From a bacterium (GTDB taxonomy: Bacteria; Zhuqueibacterota; Zhuqueibacteria; Residuimicrobiales; Krinioviventaceae): DNA of 64,000 bases. The stretch lies in NCBI GenBank assembly GCA_029561455.1, contig JAKQIY010000006.1, positions 78,860-142,859 of the forward strand. The letters run 5' to 3'. Below are positions 42,782-52,107 of this stretch, piece by piece. Positions within the stretch are counted from its first letter, which is position 1. The number at the start of each line of letters is the position of its first letter. The notes below the pieces were generated by a model, which saw nothing but the letters and a program-made list of their open reading frames with translations, had not been told where the DNA came from and did not search any database. The position numbers and the translations under genes are program-made.

Positions 42782-45700
42782 ATGAAACCGGAAAAAACCA
42801 TCCATATCGTTGTCGGGGGATTGCTAATCATTGCGATGTTATTTCCCTGCAGTGCGGCGGGAGATACATTACGGATCATTGAAAGCCCTCCGGGACGTAC
42901 CGTATATGAATGGACTGTTCCTGAAATACAATGGCAAAGCGTTACTACAACCGATCAGGATTATGTTATCCCGGTAATGGATTCGCTACACCGTCCGACC
43001 ACCGCCGGAAGCCCCATGATACCGCAGTTTTCAATACTTGTCGAAAATGCCACTCTAACTGACATTCAGGTACTGGATACGGTCTATACCGTGCAATCCA
43101 CCCGGCGTATCTGTCCCGTCCCGACCTTACAGATCGCTTCGGATGGACAAACCGGGAGTACTGTGTACATTGAAGATCCCGCTATTTACCAGGCCGACCG
43201 CTTTTATCCCGCGCAATTTGTTGATTTCGAAACCGGTATTTACAAGGATCGTTCCCTGTTAAGGTTAATAATATACCCGGCGCTTTACAATCCCGCTCGC
43301 GGCGCAATAAAACAACTGCGCTATATTAAATTTGCAATCATCGGCGCAACGCCTCGCGCCGGAACCAGTCTGACCGGTGCAGATCGAGTCCTCAACCGGG
43401 CAATTACCGCCACACTGCCGCCTCAACCGCGGTCGCTAAAAAAGCCGGTTGCCGATACCCCGTGGATGGATTTCAATGCCGGCCGTGATATGGTAAAAAT
43501 TTGCACAGTAAACGAGGGCATTTATAGAGTAACGGGCGCACAGTTACAAAGCCTGGGGCTCAGCATGACCTCAATAATTCCTGACGAAATACGCCTGTTC
43601 AACAAGGGCGCCGAACAGCCCTGCCTGGTCAATGACGGCAACGATGGTGTATTGGATACAGATGACGCTATTTTATTTTATGCGGAACGCCTGGACGGCG
43701 ATTCTTTGTATTATAATGCCTGGAGCGACACCAACAGTTACTGGCTGACCTGGGGCGGCGACCCCGGCATTCGTTATAGCGAGACGACGGCCAATCCCGC
43801 TGATGGCAGTCCCATTACTACCTATCGCTGCACCCTGCATAATGAACAAGACCTGGAGTATTATAACGGCGATACCAACCAGGATATACAAGATTCGGAA
43901 ACCGCTGCGGGAGAAGGCTGGGTATGGACGCAAACTTTTTATTCCGGCACTATATATAATTTTTATTTCGATCTGCCCGGCCTCTTGTCCTCCGGCCAGG
44001 ATTCCGCGTTGCTGCGCATGAGACTGCGCGGCACCACCTGGGATGCGGCGGCTAACGACCACCACGTCCGCCTGACCCTGAACGGAACCCCGGTATACGA
44101 AGCGTGGTTCGACGACCGCCAGGAACTCCTGGCAACTGCGGTCATTCCTGCATCGTTATTGCGTTCTGCCGGCAACCAGTTGGATATCCATTCTGTTGAC
44201 GATACGGAGGCGGAAATATCGCAGTTTTACCTGGACTGGTACGAGATCGAATATACCCGCGCCCTCGCCGCCGCTAACGGCCAGCTGGAATTTACCCAAA
44301 ACCAAATCCCGGCGCGACAGACTTGTTACATTAACGGTTTCCAATCCGATTCCGTTCATATATGGAACCTGCGTCAAAATACCTTGCACCCTGCCGGTTC
44401 TGTCAGTAAAGGCTGGCTGGCGGATATTCATGTGTTATCTGCCGGGTATAGCGACGGCAATTATGCGTCATTCCTAGTAAATGGCAGTACGGTTTATGAC
44501 GGCGGCAGGGGCATATCGCTGCTAGTTCTGGATAGCGCTACCGGCGCCATCCTACAGAGCCGCACTTTTGATACCTGGGAATCGGCCACGGATGCAGATA
44601 GTCTTGTAGCTTTTATAAACAGACAGGAATTGGGAGCAACCGTCCTTGCTGCTATTAAAGATGAAGGCAGCAACCAACTGCGCGAACCCCAGTACGCCGC
44701 CCTCGAGAGCCTGGGCAGCGCGCACATCCGCACTCTGGGCGGCAGGGATTCCTGGGCGCTGATCGGCAGAAAAGGCGCTTCTCCGGGCTCGGCAATAGAA
44801 GCTCACAGCACCTCGGGAACCGGGGCGGTCAACGTTGCCGATACCCTGTTTTTTCCAAATGGCGGCAGTTCTTTTATGGCTGAATTTACCCCTCCGGAAA
44901 ATAATGGGGATAATTACATTATTTTTGAACCGGCCGGTCTGTTATCACCCGCCGGGATGGAAAAAGTAACTCCCGACCGGCTGGCCTCGCCCGCCAATGG
45001 CGCGGATTACATCATCATTACTCATCCGGCCTTCCGGCAGCAGGCAGAACACCTGGCAGATTATCGCCGTTCTTTTAACGGGTTCCGCACCATGATCGCC
45101 CTGGTTGGCGATATTTATAATGAATTTAATTACGGCCTCAAAGACCCGGCAGCAATTCGCGATTTTCTTCACTATGCCTGGAAAAACTGGCAAACCCCGG
45201 CCCCTGCGTTTGTGCTGCTGCTGGGCGACGCCAGTTGGGACCCGAAGCAAAACCTGGCTTCGGCATATAAAACGGATTTTGTGCCGGTTTGGGGCAACCC
45301 GGTGAGCGACAACTGGTATGTTTGTTTTGACGGCCCCAACGACCTGCTGTCGGAAATGCACATCGGCAGATTGCCGGTAGAAACCGCCGCCGCGGCCGAA
45401 AATATTATTGATAAAATGATCGTTTACGAAAGCCAGCCCTCGGCTTTGTGGAAGAAAAAATTCATGCTGATCAGCGGCGGTTTTGAGGAATATGAACTGT
45501 TTGTCTTTAACCGGCAGACCGAGCAATTGGCCGGAGATTTCATTACTCCCCCGCCGCTCGGCGGCCAGGCGCAGATCATCAAAAAAGAGACCCCCGGTTA
45601 CCAGGAGGGCGTGCATCGCGATGATATTATCAATTTAATCGACAGTGGTGTGGTATGGGGTAATTTTATCGGTCATGCCGGCAGCAGCACCTGGGACCTG

Positions 45701-48544
45701 ATGTTCCACAATCCGGATATCGACGCCTTGAATAACAGTCCCCATTACCCCATAATCACCAGCATGACCTGCCACACCGGGCGGTTCGCCGAACCGAACC
45801 AGGATAGCTTTGGCGAACATTTTTTACTGGCGCAAAATAAAGGCGCGATTGCATTTTGGGGCACTGCCGGCTGGGGATATTCGTGGGAAGATTATATTTT
45901 CCTGCGCGAGTTGTTGCAGGTTGTGGTGCAAGATACGGTCTACCGCGCCGGCGAGGCGATCACCCTGGCAAAATTCGCGTTGTGGAACACCCTGGGCAGC
46001 GGTTCGCACGCTACCAACCTGCTGCGGCAATATACGCTGCTGGGCGACCCGGCCCTGCAACTGGCCCTGCCGGATAAACCCGATTTAACGATACCCCCGG
46101 ATGCCCTGAATGTTAAACCCGCCATTCCCAACGAGGCGGATTCCCTGGCGGCAATCCATGTTCAAGTACATAACTGGGGACTTGTACCGCAATCCCAGGT
46201 AGCGGTGCGGGTTACCGCCGAACACGCTACGCATGGTAAAAGTCAGGTCGATACCGTAAAAACCCTCTCTCCTTTTACATTAACCGATTCCCTGGTCTTT
46301 TCCTGGCCGCTGCGCGGGATGACCGGAGCGGTCCAGTTGGAAGCATTGGCAGACCCGGATAACCTGGTCGCCGAAGCCGATGAAAACAATAACCGGCAAA
46401 GCAGCCAGGTCTATGTCGTTTCCAATCTCATTCAACCGGTTTTCCCTGCCGATATGAGCGTATGCCCGGCGCAGGGCCTGGTATTAAAAATCCAGAATCC
46501 ACAGCAGGTTAATAACCAGGTTTTATTTTTTGAATTCGAAATCGATACGTCACTATCATTTAACAGCACCCTGTTGCAGCGTTCGGGACAAGTTGCCAGA
46601 CAAACTTTGATCACCACCTGGAAACCACTACCACTGGCAGAGGGATTGTATTACTGGCGTTGCCGGGCGGCGGCGGACAGTTCGGAGACTGCCTGGGTGA
46701 TCAGTTCGTTTTACGCTGACGCTGTCAACCGGTACGGCTGGCGGCAGGAACGGGCCAGCCAGTTTGCCAGGAACAAAGCAGTCGGCGCGCAGCTAACCGC
46801 AAATCATATCGAACTGGAAAAACAAATCATTACCCTGTACGCCGAATCCGCCGGTTACAGCGACGGCAATTACGCCCGGCTTATCATCAATTCCGACTCC
46901 CCGCTCACAATCGGCCGCGGTATTAATATGGTCATTGTCGATGGCAGGAACGGGGAAATCCTTAGCGCGCGGGTTTTCGACACCTGGGAGGATGCCGCCG
47001 CGGCGGACTCGCTGGCTGCCGTTATTGACCGCCAGCCGGATGGTCATTATATTCTGTGCGCTATTAAAGACGAAGGCAGCGCCAAAATGAATGAAAACGG
47101 CTACCGGGCGCTGGAATCCATCGGCAGTGCGCTGTGCCGCAAAACCGGTTCGCGTGATTCCTGGGCAATAATCGGCGTTAAAGGCGCAGCGCCGGGCAGC
47201 GTGCCCGAAGCGCACCAAATTACCGGCGCCGGCGTGGTCAGACTGGAAAGCTCCATAACGTTATATACAACGCAGGGAGTCGTTACAACCCCCAAAATCG
47301 GGCCCGCCACCGCCTGGGGCGAATTAACTTTGCTTAAGGAGACCCCGGCGGCTACCGTCTTTTCGGTGGACGTAACCGGTTACCATCGTTCCGGGCGGGT
47401 CGATACTCTTTATAAGGATTTTTCCGGCTCCGCCCTGCCTTTATCAACCCTGGATAGCGCACAATATCCATATCTCGCTTTGCAGGCCCGGTTGACCACG
47501 ACCAACGGTAATTACTCGCCGGCTTTGCATTGGTGGCAGGTTACCAGTTCACCCGCCGCCGACCCGGCTATCGGCTTTGACACCTTTACCCAAAGCGCCG
47601 ATACAGTGTTGACCGGGGAAAAGGTTACTGTGAATGTTGACATTCATAACATCGGCCCTGTACCGCTAACACCGGACAGCCTGACGATCCTGTTCGAGGA
47701 AAAAGATGCCGTGCTGGGACGGCGTACTTTTGCCACCGCCGCGTTAACCGCCGGCGTGCCGGTGGACAGCTTTATCACAGTCAGCCGGGAATGGTCGTCA
47801 GCAGGCAGGAATGGCGAGCGGCAATTGTTCATCACCATCGATCCCGACTACAAGCTCAGCGAAGCCAATGAAAATAATAATTATCTCACCACGTTTGTCT
47901 ATGTGCGTAAAGACACGGTCAACCCTGCGCTCAAGGTGACCTTTGACGGCCGGGAGATCATGTACGGCGACATGGTGGCGTCCCGCCCGGTGATCCTCGC
48001 CGGTATATACGACAACAGTCCGCAAATGCTTGACGATACCTCGTATGTTAATATCTTCCTGGACGACCGGCGCGTGCCGTTCGCCGGGCAGACAGAGCAA
48101 CTCAAGATAAGGCAATCGGCCGATGCGGGCGCGCGGGCGGTGGTAGAATTTACCCCGGTACTGGCGGACGGCGAGCATAACCTGAGCATTATGGCCGTGG
48201 ACGCCAGTAATAACAGCATTGTCTGGAGCGAGGCATTCCAGGTGGTCAATGATCTCAAGCTGCTGAATGTGATCAATTATCCCAATCCCTTTGCCGGAAA
48301 GACTGATTTTACCTTTGAACTGTCACAGCCGGCGCAAATTCGTATTAAAATATTCACGGTCGCGGGGCGCCTGATCCAGGAAATCGAGCGGGGCTGGGCC
48401 GCCGCCGGGTTTAATACTATTCCCTGGGACGGCCGCGACGCCGACGGCGACAAGCTGGCGAATGGCGTGTATCTTTATAAAATCTATGCGGTGAACGGCG
48501 CGCAAAAAACCGAAGAATTGAGCAAGTTCATTGTCATGCGGTGA
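42782..48544 (+). CDS. 1920-residue gingipain-type (C25) T9SS-exported protein with two ILEI/FAM3-type domains
   Basis: After a signal peptide (about 1-27) come C25-type propeptide-like beta domains (to about 545). ILEI-like domain 1 (about 548-682) has GRGISLLVLD, FDTWE, ATVLAAIKDEGSN, LGSAHIRTLGGRDSWALIG and KG, the pattern of human FAM3 proteins. The peptidase C25 (gingipain/PorU-like) domain (about 741-1095) has catalytic His965 in IGHAGSSTWD and Cys997 in MTCHTGRFAEP, both present. A CARDB-like domain (about 1100-1217), ILEI-like domain 2 (about 1350-1487: GRGINMVIVD, ILCAIKDEGSA, GSRDSWAIIG) and a second CARDB (about 1594-1707) follow. The C-terminal sorting domain (from about 1825) has NYPNPFAGKTDFTF and ends GVYLYKIYAV. 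It should be exported by T9SS. No strong ribosome-binding site is seen. Confidence 0.9.
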   Translation: MKPEKTIHIVVGGLLIIAMLFPCSAAGDTLRIIESPPGRTVYEWTVPEIQWQSVTTTDQDYVIPVMDSLHRPTTAGSPMIPQFSILVENATLTDIQVLDTVYTVQSTRRICPVPTLQIASDGQTGSTVYIEDPAIYQADRFYPAQFVDFETGIYKDRSLLRLIIYPALYNPARGAIKQLRYIKFAIIGATPRAGTSLTGADRVLNRAITATLPPQPRSLKKPVADTPWMDFNAGRDMVKICTVNEGIYRVTGAQLQSLGLSMTSIIPDEIRLFNKGAEQPCLVNDGNDGVLDTDDAILFYAERLDGDSLYYNAWSDTNSYWLTWGGDPGIRYSETTANPADGSPITTYRCTLHNEQDLEYYNGDTNQDIQDSETAAGEGWVWTQTFYSGTIYNFYFDLPGLLSSGQDSALLRMRLRGTTWDAAANDHHVRLTLNGTPVYEAWFDDRQELLATAVIPASLLRSAGNQLDIHSVDDTEAEISQFYLDWYEIEYTRALAAANGQLEFTQNQIPARQTCYINGFQSDSVHIWNLRQNTLHPAGSVSKGWLADIHVLSAGYSDGNYASFLVNGSTVYDGGRGISLLVLDSATGAILQSRTFDTWESATDADSLVAFINRQELGATVLAAIKDEGSNQLREPQYAALESLGSAHIRTLGGRDSWALIGRKGASPGSAIEAHSTSGTGAVNVADTLFFPNGGSSFMAEFTPPENNGDNYIIFEPAGLLSPAGMEKVTPDRLASPANGADYIIITHPAFRQQAEHLADYRRSFNGFRTMIALVGDIYNEFNYGLKDPAAIRDFLHYAWKNWQTPAPAFVLLLGDASWDPKQNLASAYKTDFVPVWGNPVSDNWYVCFDGPNDLLSEMHIGRLPVETAAAAENIIDKMIVYESQPSALWKKKFMLISGGFEEYELFVFNRQTEQLAGDFITPPPLGGQAQIIKKETPGYQEGVHRDDIINLIDSGVVWGNFIGHAGSSTWDLMFHNPDIDALNNSPHYPIITSMTCHTGRFAEPNQDSFGEHFLLAQNKGAIAFWGTAGWGYSWEDYIFLRELLQVVVQDTVYRAGEAITLAKFALWNTLGSGSHATNLLRQYTLLGDPALQLALPDKPDLTIPPDALNVKPAIPNEADSLAAIHVQVHNWGLVPQSQVAVRVTAEHATHGKSQVDTVKTLSPFTLTDSLVFSWPLRGMTGAVQLEALADPDNLVAEADENNNRQSSQVYVVSNLIQPVFPADMSVCPAQGLVLKIQNPQQVNNQVLFFEFEIDTSLSFNSTLLQRSGQVARQTLITTWKPLPLAEGLYYWRCRAAADSSETAWVISSFYADAVNRYGWRQERASQFARNKAVGAQLTANHIELEKQIITLYAESAGYSDGNYARLIINSDSPLTIGRGINMVIVDGRNGEILSARVFDTWEDAAAADSLAAVIDRQPDGHYILCAIKDEGSAKMNENGYRALESIGSALCRKTGSRDSWAIIGVKGAAPGSVPEAHQITGAGVVRLESSITLYTTQGVVTTPKIGPATAWGELTLLKETPAATVFSVDVTGYHRSGRVDTLYKDFSGSALPLSTLDSAQYPYLALQARLTTTNGNYSPALHWWQVTSSPAADPAIGFDTFTQSADTVLTGEKVTVNVDIHNIGPVPLTPDSLTILFEEKDAVLGRRTFATAALTAGVPVDSFITVSREWSSAGRNGERQLFITIDPDYKLSEANENNNYLTTFVYVRKDTVNPALKVTFDGREIMYGDMVASRPVILAGIYDNSPQMLDDTSYVNIFLDDRRVPFAGQTEQLKIRQSADAGARAVVEFTPVLADGEHNLSIMAVDASNNSIVWSEAFQVVNDLKLLNVINYPNPFAGKTDFTFELSQPAQIRIKIFTVAGRLIQEIERGWAAAGFNTIPWDGRDADGDKLANGVYLYKIYAVNGAQKTEELSKFIVMR

Positions 48545-48561
48545 GCGGGGTACGATTATGT

Positions 48562-48703
48562 CGGTCGTCGGGTAAGCCATCCTGGACATCTCGATACGTC
48601 CCGAAAGGTGAAGCAACGGGACTACATGATGATCGTAGTATATTTTAGAAAACCCGGTCGTCGGGTAGTCCGGTCGAGCATGGCGAGACCGGACGTATCG
48701 AGA
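48562..48703. repeat. palindromic REP/MITE-like element
   Basis: A direct repeat cggtcgtcgggta occurs at 48562-48574 and 48655-48667. A perfect 13-base inverted repeat is tctcgatacgtcc (48589-48601) and ggacgtatcgaga (48691-48703). An inner stem is gtccggtc (48668-48675) with gaccggac (48687-48694). The layout is that of a non-autonomous mobile repeat. The rest of the 48545-49044 gap is AT-rich after 48780 and contains only a weak hairpin (ccctgg ... ccaggg, 48741-48761) without a T-run. Confidence 0.7.
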
Positions 48704-49044
48704 CGTATCAGGAAAACACAAAGATCAACCCGGGGCTGTGCCCTGGGGAACATCACCAGGGTGAGCATAATGTCCGCTATGGTCGGTTACGTTCAAACTT
48801 TTTTTGTGTACATCGATGCCAACATAAAAAATGTTGTCTAAAAAATTGATTCTGATTATATTGTTCATGACGAATCATTTCTTCTTTTTCTGAATATTGT
48901 TAATTACAGAATAATATTAGTAATTTGGATCCGGCTTTCAAATGACTTTTAAGTGAATTATAATAAAATAAGATTATATAATGCAATCAACATGAAATAT
49001 GGCTATCCATTAATTGATATTCGCTCACCCAGAGAGATCATAGA

Positions 49045-49221
49045 ATGAACAATAAACATGAAAAAAATTTTGATGCTGTTGCTATGATGAGAAAAATTAG
49101 AGATGACCTGGTAAAAAAATATACAGCCGATCCCCAGGCAGAAACTAACGATTTGATAAACATACGTAAAAAATATAATATCCAGCTCATTGAATCAGCA
49201 AAAACTGAAACGATGAAATAA
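49045..49221 (+). CDS. 58-aa antitoxin-like small protein
   Basis: The small ORF opens MNNKHEKNFDAVAMMRKIRDDL, rich in Lys and Asp/Glu, and ends near LIESAKTETMK. The motif K-x-FDAV-x-MMR-x-IRD is, from memory, common in short proteins annotated as type II toxin-antitoxin antitoxins that precede PIN-domain toxins. No toxin lies downstream: the next gene (49242) is convergent and unrelated. A ribosome-binding site, agagag, precedes the ATG. It is probably a real but orphan gene. Function inferred. Confidence 0.6.
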   Translation: MNNKHEKNFDAVAMMRKIRDDLVKKYTADPQAETNDLINIRKKYNIQLIESAKTETMK

Positions 49222-49241
49222 TTCGGAATTACTTTCCCCCC

Positions 49242-49955
49242 CTACTTCACCAACCACACCCGAAAACTCGTAGCCTCCAGCGGCGGGTTCCTGAACTCTA
49301 TCCGCTTAATCTCCCCCACTGACAAACTTTCCGCGCTGTTGTGAATGAATACCGAACTGCCGTCCACCGCCTCGCCGGCGCGGTTCATCCAGGTAATGCA
49401 AATTTTAAATTGCGGCTTGTCGTTGCGGTATTGCACACTATCCAGCGGCCCGGTGGCCTGCAATACCTTGACCACCGCTTCCACCACCTTTTCTCCGGCG
49501 GCGTTGAATTTAAAAGGACTGACGCTCAGCACCTTTAAATAACCATTATTATCGATCCCCAGTTCGCGCGCCATGCGCAATCGCCGCTGCACCTGGCTTT
49601 TGATGAACGAATCGAAACTCACCGGATCGACCGTGAACTGGACGGTCTCGCAAATGGTATAATCCGCTTCACTATGTTCCAGCACCTGCATATCGCGCAA
49701 ATACCCGGAACTGATGGTCTGCACCAGGTCGGTGGTCATGATAAAATTATCGATCAAACTGGCCGCTTCCACAAATACCCGGTACGATTCGATGGCATTG
49801 CGGATCGCCAGGGTGCGGGTCAGTTCCCGCGCTTCCAGCAGGGTTTCGTTATCCCCGTAATGATAGCAGTACCGTCCCTGGATGGTCTCTTGTGCGAACA
49901 GCGGCATGGCAGTCAACAGCCCCGCCATCACATATTTTTTAACCCGGAGCTTCAT
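49242..49955 (-). CDS. secreted protein of unknown function
   Basis: A signal peptide (about 1-21, ending PLFAQ) is followed by about 215 residues without a family I recognise. Visible stretches are YCYHYGDNETLLEARELTR and LAIRNAIESYRVFVEAASLI, whose helical pattern recalls the LPP20/FlgT-N type of envelope domains, then a beta-rich second half with KVLSVSPFKF and ITWMNRAGEAVDGSSVF. It is one base from the upstream secreted gene (49957), so the two form a pair, probably periplasmic. No catalytic motif can be named. Confidence 0.7.
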   Translation of the reverse strand: MKLRVKKYVMAGLLTAMPLFAQETIQGRYCYHYGDNETLLEARELTRTLAIRNAIESYRVFVEAASLIDNFIMTTDLVQTISSGYLRDMQVLEHSEADYTICETVQFTVDPVSFDSFIKSQVQRRLRMARELGIDNNGYLKVLSVSPFKFNAAGEKVVEAVVKVLQATGPLDSVQYRNDKPQFKICITWMNRAGEAVDGSSVFIHNSAESLSVGEIKRIEFRNPPLEATSFRVWLVK

Positions 49956-49956
49956 A

Positions 49957-50667
49957 TTACAAGGTCTTTTTAGTCACCAAACTAACCAGGGACAAGGCGC
50001 CCTTGAGCCGCCCGGCAATTTCGGCGCTATCCGGAATTTGCGTCGGCTGGTCGGCCTCCGGCGCACCGTTGGCGTGAAAATTAAACTGCGCCGTATATGC
50101 CTTTTCATCCTTCAGGTCTTTGCCTTCCAGGAAATCGAATGCGGTAAAATAGGTTTCCATGCTGATATTCTGGAACACCACTTCCTGGGTTTTCACTTTG
50201 AAAGCCATAGCGCCATAATAACGCTGGGTGGATTTCAGCTTTTGTTCCAGGTTGGGGGTAACGCGATTGGGTTTGTACCCGGAACTTTTATCCATTAAAT
50301 ACAATTTTGTGCGCCCCTTGATCTTTTTCATGTCCATTGTATATAAATTGGACTGCCCGGGATCGATCTCTACCAGATAAACGACAATCCTCTCCTGCTG
50401 CATGGCATTGATCAGCGCATCGATGCGGGGAAGCAATGCCTGGTCGGTTTCCACACTCTTCCAGGCCTGCAACAATTGCAGCGACAGGCAGGTAAAGCGG
50501 ATTTCACAGCGCATGCTTTTAAACGGATTGAAAACATTCTGGAAGGTCCAGCGTTTAAAGGTCTCGCGCAGTACGGTGCGGCCGTCCGGGGCGGCGGTTT
50601 GCGGCGTCGCCGCGGCAGCTAAAATTAACAGGGTGATAATTACAAGGCACTGTTTTTTCATCATCAT
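49957..50667 (-). CDS. secreted protein of unknown function
   Basis: A signal peptide (about 1-22: CLVIITLLILAAAATPQ) is followed by a 210-residue domain I do not recognise, with FKRWTFQNVFNPFKSMRC, MQQERIVVYLVEIDPGQSN and STQRYYGAMAFKVKTQEVVF. It is encoded immediately before the other secreted protein (one base apart), and both are likely periplasmic and act together. The pair lies between the repeat/small-ORF region and the aldolase gene, after a 95-base gap. Starts at the first of three consecutive Met; the exact one is uncertain. Confidence 0.68.
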   Translation of the reverse strand: MMMKKQCLVIITLLILAAAATPQTAAPDGRTVLRETFKRWTFQNVFNPFKSMRCEIRFTCLSLQLLQAWKSVETDQALLPRIDALINAMQQERIVVYLVEIDPGQSNLYTMDMKKIKGRTKLYLMDKSSGYKPNRVTPNLEQKLKSTQRYYGAMAFKVKTQEVVFQNISMETYFTAFDFLEGKDLKDEKAYTAQFNFHANGAPEADQPTQIPDSAEIAGRLKGALSLVSLVTKKTL

Positions 50668-50762
50668 CTTTCAATTTTATTCATCATTACAAAGGATAAA
50701 ATCGGGTCGAAAACAAATTTTACTCGAAAAAACTATTGCAAATTTCAGGCCCTTTTAGTGTT

Positions 50763-52049
50763 TTAGCTTAAAAATACCCGTTTCAGGTCTTCTGTTTGTG
50801 CAGCGTTTATGGGCACGACCTCTCCCAGTACTTTGGCGGATATGATCGCTTTGGCGCTGAATTCCGCCACTTCGAGGCGGTCGAACGCCTGCAGCAGGTC
50901 CACGCCGGTGCAAATCAGGCAATCATTTTCGATCAACGCCAGCGGCGCTTCCCGGCCAATGGTCCCAGCCAGCTTATCCAGTCCCAGGTATTGTGTGCCG
51001 AACGGCATCGACGGTATATCACGCAGCATGATATAGCTTTCCGGGATGGTGCGGGTATCAAACGGCGTGCACGATACGGCAAAAGCCATCATGTTCGGCG
51101 GGAAGGCCAGAATGATCGCATTGATATCGCTGTGTTTTTTATAAATCGCCTCGTGCATCAGCACGGAGCGGCTCGGCAGCTTGCCGGCTTCGCGCCGGCC
51201 GTTTTCCACCAGCACAAAATCCTCAATATCCAGGCATTTGCGGTCTTGACCGAATGGAGTAATAATGAAACTGTTTTCATCCACCCGCGCTGAAAAAGTG
51301 CCTTCGGTGCTGGTTATCAACATCTGGTCATAAGAACGCAGCACCAGTTCCTTCATCTTTTTGCGCAGTTCTTTTTCACGACTGCTGTGCGTATGCGGCT
51401 CAAATTCCGGCAGGTAATTGCGTTTTACATAGCTCAAATCGATTTGCGCCTGGGTCAACTGGTAAGGTCTGCCGAGGATATTGGCTTTGATGATGAGCCG
51501 GGCGCAGAAATCCAGCGTTTCGAAACGCTGAAACGCCTGTAAAATCGATTCCCCGGATGTTACCACGCCATGATTTTCCAGCAGCACGGTATCGTGACCG
51601 CGACCAAAAACCCCGGCAATATTTTCTCCCAATTGCGCGCTGCCGGGAATAGCATACGGCGCATAACCGACCTTGCCGCAAATCTGCCGGGCAGTGGAGA
51701 GCACATCCGTATCCGGTATTTTACGAACTATACTGAACGACACCAGCGCCGCCGGATGCGCATGTAAAATAGCGCGAATATCACCGCGGCTCTCATAAAT
51801 CGCTTTGTGGAACGGGAACTCGGAGGATGGCCGGTGAATACCCTGTACCGTGCCATCCTGTTTAACACAGACAATATCTTCGGGTTTCAGGCTGCCCTTG
51901 TCCACTCCGGCAGGAGATATCCAGATATCGCCGTTATAATCAAGCACGGACAAATTCCCGCCCGAGGTGGTGGTCATACCATAACCATAAATCCGCTGCA
52001 TAATAGCCACGATCTGGTCGCGGGGATGCAGTAAATTAAAATTAATCAT
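50763..52049 (-). CDS. tandem class II aldolase/adducin protein, second domain degenerate
   Basis: Two class II aldolase/adducin domains are fused (about 1-215 and 220-428). Domain 1 has the zinc site intact: SSEFPFHKAIYESRGDIRAI with ILHAHPAALVSFS and LLENHGVVTSG. In domain 2 the matching positions read AIILAFPPNMMAFAV (LAFP for HAHP) and LIENDCLICTG (NDC for NHG), so metal-binding residues are lost and only domain 1 is likely catalytic. The gene follows a MtnX-like phosphatase (58 bases), and class II aldolase enzymes include MtnB of methionine salvage; the pair may act on a sugar phosphate. The start at MINFNLLHP (52049) is preferred because the ORF upstream runs into the preceding gene. 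Confidence 0.88.
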   Translation of the reverse strand: MINFNLLHPRDQIVAIMQRIYGYGMTTTSGGNLSVLDYNGDIWISPAGVDKGSLKPEDIVCVKQDGTVQGIHRPSSEFPFHKAIYESRGDIRAILHAHPAALVSFSIVRKIPDTDVLSTARQICGKVGYAPYAIPGSAQLGENIAGVFGRGHDTVLLENHGVVTSGESILQAFQRFETLDFCARLIIKANILGRPYQLTQAQIDLSYVKRNYLPEFEPHTHSSREKELRKKMKELVLRSYDQMLITSTEGTFSARVDENSFIITPFGQDRKCLDIEDFVLVENGRREAGKLPSRSVLMHEAIYKKHSDINAIILAFPPNMMAFAVSCTPFDTRTIPESYIMLRDIPSMPFGTQYLGLDKLAGTIGREAPLALIENDCLICTGVDLLQAFDRLEVAEFSAKAIISAKVLGEVVPINAAQTEDLKRVFLS

Positions 52050-52107
52050 TTCTATTCTATCCTGAAATTTTTTATACTCATTACTATAACAACCGGCAAA
52101 AGTAAAA

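Noticed and set aside
48741..48761. Hairpin ccctgg/ccagggt after the C25/ILEI gene as terminator
   Set aside because: No T-run follows, and it lies 200 bases past the stop. Probably part of the repeat region.
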